Under the pieces are notes generated by a model. It worked only from the letters and a program-made list of their open reading frames with translations. It ran no database searches and was not told the DNA's origin. A program made the translations under genes and the position numbers. From the NCBI GenBank assembly GCA_047607345.1, contig JASGDF010000139.1:13103-77102 (forward strand): a stretch of 64,000 bases of DNA, in the 5' to 3' direction. Position 1 is the first letter of the stretch. Each line of letters opens with the position of its first letter. Positions 53,366 through 64,000 of the stretch are shown in pieces. This DNA comes from Pseudomonas_S sp047607345 (GTDB lineage: Bacteria; Pseudomonadota; Gammaproteobacteria; Xanthomonadales; Xanthomonadaceae).

Positions 53366-56197
53366 TCAGAACCAGCGCCGGTCCTCGCCCGGGCCCTCGA
53401 CGTTGCTCGCGCAACGCCCGCACAGCGCCGGATGCTCGGGATCGGCGCCGACGTCGCCGCGGTGGTGCCAGCAGCGCACGCACTTGGGCTTGGTCGTCGG
53501 CTGCGCGCTGACGAAGATGTCGTCGGTGCTGGCCGGGGTCACGATCACGTCGCCGCTGATGAACAGAAAGCGCAGTTCGTCGGCCAATGGCTGCCAGCGC
53601 GCGGCACTGACCGCATCGGCGGCAATGGTGATCTCCGCCTCCAGCGCCGCGCCGATCACACCGTTGGCGCGCATCGGCTCGAGCACCTTGGCGACCTGCT
53701 CGCGCAGCACCAGCAGCTTGTCGAAGTCGGCCGCACTCAGCTCGGTACCGGCCGGCAACGGCGCCAGGCCGTCGTACCAGGTCGCGAACAGCACGTTGGC
53801 CTTGCGCTCACCCGGCAGGTAGCCCCACAGCTCGTCGGCGGTGAAGCTCAGCACCGGCGCGATCCAGCGCACGAACGCCTCGGCGACGCGGTACATCGCG
53901 CTCTGCGCCGAGCGGCGCCCGCGCGAATCCTCGGCCATCGTGTACAGCCGGTCCTTGGTGACGTCCAGGTACAGCGAGCCCAGGTCGACACTGCAGAAGT
54001 TCAGCAACGCCTGCACGATCGTGGCGAAGTCGTAGCGCTCGTAGGCCGCCTTGATCTTCTCCTGAACTTCCCAGGCGCGATGCACGATCCAGCGATCCAG
54101 CGCGACCATGTCCTCCAGCGGGCGCAGCTGCGCGGCCGGGTCGAAGCCGGCCAGGTTGCCGAGCAGGAAGCGCGCGGTGTTGCGGATGCGGCGGTAGGCG
54201 TCGGCGTTGCGCTTGAGGATCTCCTGCGACAGCGACATCTCGTTGCTGTAGTCGGCCGAGGCGATCCACAGGCGCAGGATGTCCGCGCCCAGCGTTTTCA
54301 TGATGTCCTGTGGCTCGATGCCGTTGCCGAGCGACTTGGACATCTTGCGGCCATGCTCGTCGACGGTGAAGCCGTGGGTCAGGCACTGCCGGTACGGCGC
54401 CACCTTGTCGATCGCCACGCCGGTCAGCAGCGAGGACTGGAACCAGCCGCGGTGCTGGTCCGAGCCCTCCAGGTACAGGTCGGCCGGCTTGGGCAGGCCG
54501 CGATCAGGCAGCACCGCCTCGTGGGTGATGCCGGAGTCGAACCAGACGTCGAGGATGTCGGTGATCTTCTCGTACTGCGCGGCGTCCGCGCCGAGCAGCT
54601 CGGCCGGCTCCAGCGCGTACCACACGTCGATGCCCCCCTGCTCCACCCGGTCGGCGACCTGGCGCATCAGCTCGGTGCTGCGCGGGTGCGGCTCGCCGCT
54701 CTCGCGATGCACGAACAGCGCGATCGGCACCCCCCAGGTGCGCTGACGCGAAATCGTCCAGTCCGGGCGCCCGTCGATCATGCCGGCGATGCGCGCCTGG
54801 CCCCATTCCGGATACCAGATCACAGCTTCGATCGCCTTGAGCGCATCGGCGCGCAGACCGGCCTGCTCCATCGAGATGAACCACTGCGGGGTGGCACGGA
54901 ACGCGATCGGGGTCTTGTGACGCCAGCAGTGCGGGTAGCTGTGCTCAAGCTTGCCGGCCGCCAGCAGCGTGTCGTTGCCGCGCAGCGCCTCGATGATGAC
55001 GTCGTTGGCCTTCCAGATGTGCAACCCAGCCAGTTCGGCACCGACGACCACTGGGGTCGAAGGCAGATACACGCCACGGCCGTCGATCGGGTTGATCTGC
55101 GCGGCGGAGTAGCGCTCGATCAGCCCGTACTGTTTGGCAACCTGATAGTCCTCCTGGCCGTGGCCGGGCGCGGTATGGACCGCGCCGGTGCCGTCCTCGT
55201 CGGAGACGTGGGCACCGAGGATCAGCGGTATGTCGCGCTCGGCATAGGCCGGGTGCGCCAGCAGCAGGCCCTCCAGCGCTGCGCCCTTGGCGTGGCCGTG
55301 CACGACTACATCCACGACGCCGTAGCGTTGCAGCGCCTTGGCCGCCAGCGCCTCGGCCAGCACCACCCAGCGCGGCGCGCCATTGCGCGCCGGCCCCTCG
55401 ACCAGCACGTAGTCCAGCTCCGCGCCCAGCGTCACCGCCAGCGAGGCCGGCAGCGTCCATGGCGTGGTGGTCCAGATCGGCACCGCGACCTCGACGCCTT
55501 CCGGCAGCGCCGCGCCGAACTTCGCCGCCAGCGCCGCGCCGTCGCGCGCCGGGTAGCCGATGTCGACGGTCGGCGAGAGCTTGTCGGCGTACTCGATCTC
55601 GGCCTCGGCCAGCGCCGAGCCGCAATCGAAGCACCAGTGCACAGGCTTGACCCCACGGGTCAGGTGGCCGTTGTCGATCACCTTGGCCAGCGCGCGGATC
55701 TCGTTGGCCTCGAAGCGGAAGTCCAGCGACTTGTACGGGTTGTCCCAGTCGCCGATCACGCCCAGGCGCTTGAAGTCGCGGCGTTGCAGCTCGATCTGCT
55801 CGGCGGCGTACTCGCGGCACTTCTGGCGGAACTCGGTGGCGTCCAGCTTAACCCCGACCTTGCCCCACTTCTTCTCGATCGCGATCTCGATCGGCAGGCC
55901 GTGGCAGTCCCAGCCCGGGATGTACGGCGCGTCGAAGCCGGCCAGATACTTGGACTTGACGATGATGTCCTTGAGGATCTTGTTGACCGCATGGCCGAGG
56001 TGGATCGCGCCGTTGGCATACGGCGGGCCGTCGTGCAGCACGAACAGCGGCCGGCCCTTGGCGTTTTCGCGCAACTGCGCGTACAGGCCCTCGCCTTCCC
56101 AGCGCTCCAGGATGCCCGGCTCGCGCTTGGGCAGGTCGCCACGCATCGGGAATTCCGTCGCCGGCAGGTGGAGGGTGGCTTTGTAGTCTTGAGTCAC
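53366..56197 (-). CDS. ileS: Isoleucyl-tRNA synthetase
   Basis: 943 aa (E. coli 938). HIGH-type motif 'GPPYANGAIHLGHAVNKILK', 'WDCHGLPIEIAIEKKWG', 'HGFTVDEHGRKMSKSLGNG' (KMSKS) and the C-terminal zinc finger 'CVRCWHHRG...CGRCAS'. Editing domain lies between residues 180 and 380. GTG start at 56197 ('MTQDYKATLHLPATEFPMRG'). Confidence 0.98.
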   Translation of the reverse strand: MTQDYKATLHLPATEFPMRGDLPKREPGILERWEGEGLYAQLRENAKGRPLFVLHDGPPYANGAIHLGHAVNKILKDIIVKSKYLAGFDAPYIPGWDCHGLPIEIAIEKKWGKVGVKLDATEFRQKCREYAAEQIELQRRDFKRLGVIGDWDNPYKSLDFRFEANEIRALAKVIDNGHLTRGVKPVHWCFDCGSALAEAEIEYADKLSPTVDIGYPARDGAALAAKFGAALPEGVEVAVPIWTTTPWTLPASLAVTLGAELDYVLVEGPARNGAPRWVVLAEALAAKALQRYGVVDVVVHGHAKGAALEGLLLAHPAYAERDIPLILGAHVSDEDGTGAVHTAPGHGQEDYQVAKQYGLIERYSAAQINPIDGRGVYLPSTPVVVGAELAGLHIWKANDVIIEALRGNDTLLAAGKLEHSYPHCWRHKTPIAFRATPQWFISMEQAGLRADALKAIEAVIWYPEWGQARIAGMIDGRPDWTISRQRTWGVPIALFVHRESGEPHPRSTELMRQVADRVEQGGIDVWYALEPAELLGADAAQYEKITDILDVWFDSGITHEAVLPDRGLPKPADLYLEGSDQHRGWFQSSLLTGVAIDKVAPYRQCLTHGFTVDEHGRKMSKSLGNGIEPQDIMKTLGADILRLWIASADYSNEMSLSQEILKRNADAYRRIRNTARFLLGNLAGFDPAAQLRPLEDMVALDRWIVHRAWEVQEKIKAAYERYDFATIVQALLNFCSVDLGSLYLDVTKDRLYTMAEDSRGRRSAQSAMYRVAEAFVRWIAPVLSFTADELWGYLPGERKANVLFATWYDGLAPLPAGTELSAADFDKLLVLREQVAKVLEPMRANGVIGAALEAEITIAADAVSAARWQPLADELRFLFISGDVIVTPASTDDIFVSAQPTTKPKCVRCWHHRGDVGADPEHPALCGRCASNVEGPGEDRRWF

Positions 56198-56203
56198 AGG
56201 CTT

Positions 56204-57193
56204 CTACCGTTGCGCAGCGGCTTCTATTGAAGAGTCCGCACATGGATGTGCGGGATTTTGCGAGGGACTCGCATGAAGAACACGGCGCGCCTCTTGCGCG
56301 TCGCGGTGCATCTGTTCGGTCAGGGCGTCCAGCCCGGAGAATTTTTCCTCGTCGCGCAGCTTGGCGACGAACTCGACCTGGATGTGGCGCCCGTACAGGT
56401 CGCCCTGGTAGTCGAACAAGTGGGCCTCCAGCAGCGGCTCCACGCCAGCCACGGTAGGCCGGGTGCCGAAGCTGGACACCGACGGCCACGGCTGCTCGAA
56501 CACCCCGTGCACCCAGGTCGCATAGATCCCCGACAGCGCCGGCGTGTGCGGGAAACGCAGGTTGGCGGTCGGGAAACCCAGGGTACGACCGAGCTGGCGC
56601 CCGCGCACCACCCGCCCGCCGATCGTGTAGGGCCGGCCGAGCAGATCGGCGGCATGTGCGAACTCGCCGGCGGTCAGCAGCTCGCGGACGCGGGTGGCCG
56701 AGATGCGCTCGCCGTGCAGGTGCACCGGCTCGATCTCGCCGGCGGCGAAGCCCAGTTCCGCGCCCATCCGCCGCAGCAACGCGATGTCGCCACCACGCCG
56801 GTGGCCGAAGCGGAACTCCGGCCCGATCCACACTTCCCGCGCCCGCAACCGCGCGACCAGCGCGCGCCGCACGAAGTCCTCGGCGCTCATCGCCGAGAGC
56901 CGGCGGTCGAACCGGATCAGGCCGATCCCATCGGCGCCGAAGCCGCGCAGACCCTCGACCTTGGCGCGCGCCAGGGTCAGCCGTGGCGGTGGCGCGCCCG
57001 TGGCGAAGAACTCGCGCGGCAACGGCTCGAAGCTGACCGCCACCGCCGGCACGCCCAGCGCGCGGGCACGCGCGACCGCATGGCGCACCAGCGCACGATG
57101 GCCCTGGTGCAGGCCATCGAAGGCGCCGACGCAGACCACGCTTCCGTGCGGGAACAGGGTCCCGCCTTCGACGTCTCTAAAAAGCCTGCTCAT
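56204..57193 (-). CDS. ribF: Bifunctional riboflavin kinase/FAD synthetase
   Basis: 329 aa from the ATG at 57193. N-terminal FMN adenylyltransferase domain 'VVCVGAFDGLHQGHRALVRH' and 'IGPEFRFGHRRGGDIALL'; C-terminal flavokinase domain 'GRQLGRTLGFPTANLRFP' and 'IYATWVHG'. Makes FMN and FAD. 6 nt before ileS, as in the common murJ-ribF-ileS-lspA order. ATG 57235 in the same frame would give an N-terminus not seen in RibF. Confidence 0.96.
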   Translation of the reverse strand: MSRLFRDVEGGTLFPHGSVVCVGAFDGLHQGHRALVRHAVARARALGVPAVAVSFEPLPREFFATGAPPPRLTLARAKVEGLRGFGADGIGLIRFDRRLSAMSAEDFVRRALVARLRAREVWIGPEFRFGHRRGGDIALLRRMGAELGFAAGEIEPVHLHGERISATRVRELLTAGEFAHAADLLGRPYTIGGRVVRGRQLGRTLGFPTANLRFPHTPALSGIYATWVHGVFEQPWPSVSSFGTRPTVAGVEPLLEAHLFDYQGDLYGRHIQVEFVAKLRDEEKFSGLDALTEQMHRDAQEARRVLHASPSQNPAHPCADSSIEAAAQR

Positions 57194-57268
57194 TCCGTAT
57201 CGGGGATATCTGGCCGGAGGCCGACAGTGCGACATGTAAGCCTGGAAGTATAGCGGGCCGGCCCTGGA

Positions 57269-58876
57269 TCAATGCTCGCGGAGATCGCGCGGGCGGAAAC
57301 CCATGGCGAGCTGGACCAGCACATAGGTGGCGCCACCGCTCGCCACCAACCCGAGCAGGCCGCCCATGCGGTGCCATTTGTCCATGCCGGTGAAGTCCGG
57401 CAACCCGTGCAGGCCAGCCCCGACCACAGCCGCCATCGCCAGGCACGACACCAGCAGCCGCAGCAGGAATCCGCTCCAGCCGGGCCTGCGCCGGTAGACC
57501 CCGGCCTTGCCGAGCCAATACCACAGCAGCCCGAGGTTGATGTAGCTGGCCAGCGCGCTGGCCAGGCCCAGCGCCAAGTGCAGGCCCGGGGTGCGCTTGA
57601 GCGCCTCCATCACCCCCAGCGCACGCACTTCCGGCGCCACCATGAGCTGGTAGATCAGCGCCAGGAAGGCGATGTTGAGCAGCATGTTGGCCACCAGCGA
57701 GACCACGCCGGCGCGTACCGGGGTGCGCGTATCCTGGCGCGCGTAAAAGGCCGGCAGCACCACCTTGACCAACGCGAAGGCCGGCAGACCGAAACTCAGC
57801 CCCAGCACCGACAGCGCGGTCATCTGGGTCGAAAATGCGGTGAACTTGCCGTACTGGAACATCGTCGCCACCAATGGCGTCGCCAACAGCATCAGCCCGA
57901 CCGTCGCCGGCACAGCGATCAGCAGGGTCGTGCGCAACCCCCAGTCCAACGCCGCCGAAAAGCCTTCGCCATCGGTCTTGACGTGGTGCCGGGACAACGC
58001 CGGCAGGATCACCGTGCCCAGCGCCACGCCGAACAGGCCCAGCGGCAGCTCCAGGAAGCGCCCGCCCTGATCCAGCCAGGACTGCGAACCATCGTAGAGA
58101 CGGGCCGCGATCACCGTATCCAGCAACAGGTTGATCTGGGCGATCGAGGAACCGAACAGGGTGGGCACCATCAGCGTCATCACCCGGCGCACGTCCGGGT
58201 GGCTCCAGCCCCAGCGCGGCAGTGTAAGCAGGTCGATCCGCTTCAGCGAAGGAAACTGGAACAGCAGCTGCAATATGCCGGCCAGCAGCACCGCCCAGCC
58301 CATCGCCAGGATCGGGATCCCCAGCCTCGGCGCCAGCCACAATGCGCCGGCAATCATGCACAGATTGAGGATGACCGGGGTCAGCGCCGGCATCGCGAAG
58401 CGCTGGAAGCTGTTGAGCGCTCCGCCGGCCAGCGCGGTGAGCGATACGAACAGCAGGAACGGGAACGTCAGCTGCAACAACTGCTTGATCAGCGAGTACT
58501 TCTCCGGATCGGCGGCCGCTCCATCGCTGAACAGCGTCGCCAGCTGCGGGGTCAGCAGCAATCCCAATGCGGTCACCAGCAACAGTACCCCGCCCAGGGT
58601 CCCGGACACCCGGGACATCAGATCGCGCAGCTCGGCGTGGCTGCGCGTCTCCTTCACCTCGGTGAACACCGGCACGAAAGCGGTCGAGAACGAGCCCTCC
58701 GCGAACAGCCGGCGCAGGAAGTTCGGGATCCGGAACGCCACCCAGAACGCATCCGTGGTCGCGTTGGTACCGAAGCTGTAGCTGATCGACCAGTCCCGGA
58801 CCAACCCGAGCACCCGGGAAATCATCGTCATGCTGCTGAACGAGAGCATGCTTCTCAACAGACGGGGCTTGCTCAA
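57269..58876 (-). CDS. murJ: Lipid II flippase MurJ
   Basis: 535 aa, 14 membrane helices. 'SFSSMTMISRVLGLVRDWSI' and 'AFRIPNFLRRLFAEGSFSTA' are the MurJ signature; essential Arg residues lie in RVLGLVRD and FRIPN. The start is probably TTG at 58876, 7 nt after AGAGGG, giving 'MSKPRLLRSML'; a GTG at 58909 is the alternative. Divergent from rpsT and followed by ribF. Confidence 0.95.
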   Translation of the reverse strand: MSKPRLLRSMLSFSSMTMISRVLGLVRDWSISYSFGTNATTDAFWVAFRIPNFLRRLFAEGSFSTAFVPVFTEVKETRSHAELRDLMSRVSGTLGGVLLLVTALGLLLTPQLATLFSDGAAADPEKYSLIKQLLQLTFPFLLFVSLTALAGGALNSFQRFAMPALTPVILNLCMIAGALWLAPRLGIPILAMGWAVLLAGILQLLFQFPSLKRIDLLTLPRWGWSHPDVRRVMTLMVPTLFGSSIAQINLLLDTVIAARLYDGSQSWLDQGGRFLELPLGLFGVALGTVILPALSRHHVKTDGEGFSAALDWGLRTTLLIAVPATVGLMLLATPLVATMFQYGKFTAFSTQMTALSVLGLSFGLPAFALVKVVLPAFYARQDTRTPVRAGVVSLVANMLLNIAFLALIYQLMVAPEVRALGVMEALKRTPGLHLALGLASALASYINLGLLWYWLGKAGVYRRRPGWSGFLLRLLVSCLAMAAVVGAGLHGLPDFTGMDKWHRMGGLLGLVASGGATYVLVQLAMGFRPRDLREH

Positions 58877-58900
58877 CGGGACACCCTCTTGACAACTGAC

Positions 58901-58929
58901 TTGACGCACCCTTCAGATCCGATCATAAT
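58901..58929 (+). promoter_or_regulatory. rpsT promoter
   Basis: TTGACG (58901-58906), 17-nt spacer, CATAAT (58924-58929). Both boxes are one base from consensus; transcription should begin near 58936, about 40 nt before rpsT. Confidence 0.8.
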
Positions 58930-58977
58930 CTCGCGCTTGCTTTTTCCATCACATCGATTTTTCAGGAAACCACCACC

Positions 58978-59247
58978 GTGGCCAATATCAAGTCCGCCAA
59001 GAAGCGCGCCAAGCAGACCGTCGTGCGCAACACGCGCAACACGGCTCAGCGTTCGCAGCTGCGCACCGCCGTCAAGAAGGTGATCAAGGCCCTTGACGCC
59101 AACGATGCCGCCGGCGCCGAAGCCGCCTTTGCCGTCGCCCAGCCCCTGCTCGACCGTTTCAGCGCCCGCGGCCTGATTCATAAGAACAAGGCTTCGCGCC
59201 ACAAGAGCCGCCTGACCGCCCGCATCAAGGCCCTCAAGGCTGCCTGA
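58978..59247 (+). CDS. rpsT: 30S ribosomal protein S20
   Basis: 89 aa with a GTG start; 'MANIKSAKKRAKQTVVRNTR' and 'LIHKNKASRHKSRLTARIKA' are S20 hallmarks. Very basic, binds 16S rRNA early. Monocistronic with a strong promoter and terminator. Confidence 0.98.
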   Translation: MANIKSAKKRAKQTVVRNTRNTAQRSQLRTAVKKVIKALDANDAAGAEAAFAVAQPLLDRFSARGLIHKNKASRHKSRLTARIKALKAA

Positions 59248-59290
59248 TCCGGCGTTGCCACCGGCGGCCCTGCCGCCGGCAGCACAAGAA

Positions 59291-59314
59291 AACCCGGCCG
59301 AGGCCGGGTTTTTT
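59291..59314 (+). terminator. rpsT terminator
   Basis: AACCCGGCC-GA-GGCCGGGTT followed by TTTT, 44 nt after the rpsT stop. A classical intrinsic terminator. Confidence 0.9.
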
Positions 59315-59331
59315 GTTGCTCCGCTTGTTGT

Positions 59332-59354
59332 CGCAGGAGCGGCTTCAGCCGCGA
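59332..59354. repeat. Single REP half-element
   Basis: 'GCAGGAGCGGCTTCAGCCGC' is one arm of the REP-like family with a third core variant (GCGGCTTCAGCCGC). No second arm is present nearby. Confidence 0.6.
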
Positions 59355-59459
59355 CGGGGCCTTCCCACCCAAAGCCCCGCACCCGGATATACGGCGCTCT
59401 CACGCAGGATTCGAACGAGGGCGCCGGAGCGGCCGGAGTGGCCACGGCGAAGGCATCGC

Positions 59460-60515
59460 TCACGCGCCCTGCTCCGCCCGCTCCGCCTGCTCGGCGCGCT
59501 GGCGGTCGAAGAACGCCATCACGTCCTTCATGATCGGCCAGGTGCCCTCGCGGCCGAGCGCCGAGACCAGGTACCACGGCCCGCTCCAGCCCAGCTCGGC
59601 GATCACCGCCTCGGCGGCCACGCGCGCCTCGTCCTCGAACATCAGGTCGGCCTTGTTCAGCACCAGCCAGCGCGGCTTGGCCAGCAGCTCCGGGTCGTGC
59701 CGCTCCAGCTCGCGCTCGAGCATGCGCACCTGCTCGGCCGGCGAGACGCCCTCCACGCCGCCCTCCATCGGCGAGACATCCACCAGATGCAGCAGCAGGC
59801 GGGTGCGCTGCAGGTGGCGCAGGAACTGCGTGCCCAGGCCTGCACCCTCGGCCGCCCCCTCGATCAGGCCCGGCACGTCGGCGATCACGAAGCTGCGGTG
59901 CGCCTCGACGCTGACCACGCCCAGGTTCGGGTAGAGCGTGGTGAACGGATAGTCGGCGACCTTCGGCGTCGCCGCCGAGACGGCGCGAATGAAGGTGCTC
60001 TTGCCGGCGTTCGGGAACCCCAGCAGACCGACGTCGGCCAGCAGCTTCAGCTCCAGCTTGAGCGTGCGCTCCTCGCCATCCTCGCCCGGCGTGGCCTGAC
60101 GCGGGGCACGGTTGACCGAGCTCTTGAAGTGCATGTTACCCAGGCCGCCCTTGCCGCCGCGGGCGACCAGCAGGCGGTCGCCGTGGCGAGTCATGTCGCC
60201 GATGACCTCGTCGGTGGCCACGTTCATCACCACCGTGCCGACCGGCACGGTGATGATCCGGTCCTCGCCGGCCTTGCCGTACATCTGCCGGCCCATGCCG
60301 TTCTCACCGCGCTGCGCCTTGAAGTTGCGCTCGTGACGGAAATCGACCAGCGTGTTGAGGTTCTCGTCGGCGACCAGCCAGACGCTGCCGCCGTTGCCGC
60401 CGTCGCCGCCGTCCGGCCCGCCGAGCGGGATGAACTTCTCGCGCCGGAAGCCGACGCAGCCATTGCCGCCGTTGCCGGCGATCACCTGGATTTCAGCTTC
60501 GTCTACGAGTTTCAT
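59460..60515 (-). CDS. obgE: Obg-family GTPase (ObgE/CgtA)
   Basis: 351 aa from the ATG at 60515. Glycine-rich Obg domain ('GNGGNGCVGFRREKFIPLGG', 'GGDGGNGGSVWLVAD') then the G domain: 'GFPNAGKSTFIRAVSAA', 'DVPGLIEGAAEGAGLG', 'NKADLM'. Assists 50S assembly and the stringent response. Downstream of rplU-rpmA with a REP element and a terminator between; it likely has its own promoter. Confidence 0.97.
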   Translation of the reverse strand: MKLVDEAEIQVIAGNGGNGCVGFRREKFIPLGGPDGGDGGNGGSVWLVADENLNTLVDFRHERNFKAQRGENGMGRQMYGKAGEDRIITVPVGTVVMNVATDEVIGDMTRHGDRLLVARGGKGGLGNMHFKSSVNRAPRQATPGEDGEERTLKLELKLLADVGLLGFPNAGKSTFIRAVSAATPKVADYPFTTLYPNLGVVSVEAHRSFVIADVPGLIEGAAEGAGLGTQFLRHLQRTRLLLHLVDVSPMEGGVEGVSPAEQVRMLERELERHDPELLAKPRWLVLNKADLMFEDEARVAAEAVIAELGWSGPWYLVSALGREGTWPIMKDVMAFFDRQRAEQAERAEQGA

Positions 60516-60571
60516 GGAACATGCGGCCTTTGGAGAACGGGAAGTGTAATCGCTTCGGTCCATGCTTCCGC

Positions 60572-60648
60572 TTTTCGTAGGAGCGACTTCAGTCGCGATA
60601 AGGCTTTCCCGGGAAGGCCCATCGCGACTGAAGTCGCTCCTACGAAAA
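60572..60648. repeat. REP-like inverted repeat, copy 4 (GCGACTTCAGTCGC subtype)
   Basis: Arms of about 28 nt starting TTTTCGTAGGAGCGACTTCA, with spacer containing TTCCCGGGAA. The longest pairing of the family in this window, placed upstream of obgE. Confidence 0.88.
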
Positions 60649-60677
60649 ACGAAGCACGACAGATTTGCGGACGTACA

Positions 60678-60709
60678 ACGAAAAGCCCCGCCGAAGCGGG
60701 GCTTTTCGT
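60678..60709 (-). terminator. Terminator after rpmA
   Basis: 13-bp stem ACGAAAAGCCCCG / CGGGGCTTTTCGT with a 6-nt loop; T run present on either strand. Ends the rplU-rpmA transcript. Confidence 0.9.
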
Positions 60710-60749
60710 CAGCGGGCCCGCGCGATGCGCGGCCCCTGGAGGCTGCGGC

Positions 60750-61010
60750 TTACGCCTCGGCGACGACGCTCACGGTGCGACGCTTCTTGGCACCCTTGAC
60801 CGAGAACTCGACCTTGCCGTCGACCAGCGCGAACAGCGTGTGGTCACGACCCAGGCCGACGCCGGCGCCCGGGTGGAACTGGGTGCCGCGCTGACGCACG
60901 ATGATGTTGCCAGCCTCGATGGCCTGGCCGCCGTAGATCTTGACGCCCAGGTACTTCGGGTTGGAATCGCGACCGTTGCGCGAGGAACCTACGCCCTTTT
61001 TGTGTGCCAT
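60750..61010 (-). CDS. rpmA: 50S ribosomal protein L27
   Basis: 86 aa; 'MAHKKGVGSSRNGRDSNPKY' and 'IIVRQRGTQFHPGAGVGLGR' are the L27 signature. No N-terminal cleavable extension. Second gene after rplU, 19 nt apart. Confidence 0.98.
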   Translation of the reverse strand: MAHKKGVGSSRNGRDSNPKYLGVKIYGGQAIEAGNIIVRQRGTQFHPGAGVGLGRDHTLFALVDGKVEFSVKGAKKRRTVSVVAEA

Positions 61011-61029
61011 GACGGATTCTCCTCAGTGC

Positions 61030-61338
61030 TTAGCCGGCGATGCCGGTGATCTGGATTTCGGTGTAGTACTGCCGGTGCCCCTGGCGTTTCATGTGGTGCT
61101 TGCGGCGGCGGAACTTGATGATGCGCACCTTGTCGGCACGGCCGTGCGAGACGACCTTGGCGGTGACCGAGGCACCCTTCAGCGCGTCGCCCAGCTTGAT
61201 GCCGTCGCTGTCGCCCAGCAGCAGGATGTTGTCGAACTTGATCTCGGAGCCGGCCTCGACTTCGAGCTTTTCCACGCGGAGCGTTTCGCCCTGCGCGACG
61301 CGGTATTGCTTACCGCCGGTGACCAGAACTGCGTACAT
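61030..61338 (-). CDS. rplU: 50S ribosomal protein L21
   Basis: 102 aa; 'MYAVLVTGGKQYRVAQGETL' and 'IIKFRRRKHHMKRQGHRQYY' are L21 hallmarks. First gene of rplU-rpmA. Confidence 0.98.
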   Translation of the reverse strand: MYAVLVTGGKQYRVAQGETLRVEKLEVEAGSEIKFDNILLLGDSDGIKLGDALKGASVTAKVVSHGRADKVRIIKFRRRKHHMKRQGHRQYYTEIQITGIAG

Positions 61339-61681
61339 GTCGTTGTCTCTTCTGTAGTTATTCTAGAACTGCCTAGCCATCCACCGGACGCAAACCCAGC
61401 AAATGGACCGCCAATTCTACCTGGCGGCGGCACCGCTGGTCAAATCGCCCTCCGCCATCACCTCGGATCTGGCATTGCCCGCCCCACACAGGCAGGCCCG
61501 ACGACGTCCGCTCGGCCCTGATGCAGGACCCGCGGCAAGGGAATCCACCCCGCCTCGAATCCCGCAGCAGCCGTCGCAGAGACTTCCGTTTCATGCATTT
61601 GCCCCCATCCTGTCCAGTCGATAGGCTTGCCTATTGGCCTGGTGTTCCCGGTACCACTCCTCCCCCGTTCGAAGGCCCCCG
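61339..61681. other. Intergenic region between divergent rplU and uvrA
   Basis: About 340 nt with no supported gene. It should hold both promoters: TAGAAT on the minus strand (61365-61360) is a fair -10 for rplU. A 14-nt palindrome ATAGGC-TT-GCCTAT (61621-61634) lies 48 nt before uvrA; it does not look like a known LexA box. Confidence 0.5.

Positions 61682-64000
<2,319 letters not shown>

Noticed and set aside
61621..61634. Possible SOS (LexA) box before uvrA
   Set aside because: The palindrome ATAGGC-TT-GCCTAT matches neither the enterobacterial CTGT-N8-ACAG nor the TTAGTA-type boxes known in xanthomonads.

Overview
The window is high-GC gammaproteobacterial chromosome. Ribosomal, SRP, tRNA-modification, cyo oxidase, lspA/ileS/ribF/murJ and uvrA blocks occur in orders typical of Xanthomonadales. 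Several copies of a 'GTAGGAGSGACTTCAGTCSCGA' inverted repeat, common in Lysobacter/Luteimonas-type genomes, point to the same order. The genus cannot be fixed from the sequence alone. There are no rRNA genes, no transposase genes and no CRISPR array; one tRNA (Thr-CGT) is present.

Left part (1-3.2 kb): a repeat-rich end, then hslR (-), a MATE exporter (+) and a PAP2-family phosphatase (+).

Exopolysaccharide region (3.2-30.3 kb): two convergent blocks. On + (3243-8467) lies a group-4-capsule/yjb-like secretion operon: gfcA-like, wza (gfcE), gfcB, gfcC, gfcD, with an intrinsic terminator between gfcA and wza. On - (30325 down to 8770) runs a Wzx/Wzy-type assembly line: wcaJ-type initiating transferase, a MarR-type EPS regulator, an RfaH-like antiterminator, a perfect 12-nt ops element, wzb, wzc, ugd, wzx, two GT2 and two GT4 glycosyltransferases, a pyruvyltransferase-family gene, wzy, an SDR epimerase, an unassigned secreted glycosidase-like protein, and rmlBACD. 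Together they predict a rhamnose- and probably glucuronate-containing, possibly pyruvylated polymer. It would be built on undecaprenyl-P, flipped by Wzx, polymerised by Wzy/Wzc/Wzb and exported through Wza, with the Gfc proteins aiding secretion. The genes from about 12.3 to 24.6 kb are visibly richer in A/T than their neighbours, suggesting an exchangeable polymer-specific cassette.

Housekeeping part (31.3-64 kb): rpsP-rimM-trmD-rplS (-); an aminotransferase class IV gene and a nitronate monooxygenase (-); ffh (-) with a divergent ccsA/ypjD-like gene (+); a secreted GH51 arabinofuranosidase (+); a copper module (copA-cueR on -, copZ on +, with two back-to-back CueR-type operators); radA (-); a brnTA toxin-antitoxin pair (+); an M61 peptidase (-); cyoABCD (-); tRNA-Thr (-); ispH and lspA-ileS-ribF-murJ (-); rpsT (+); obgE, rpmA, rplU (-); and uvrA (+), which runs off the right end.

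The most notable feature is the self-contained regulatory head of the EPS cluster: a dedicated MarR regulator and RfaH paralogue encoded just upstream of an ops site in the same transcription direction.
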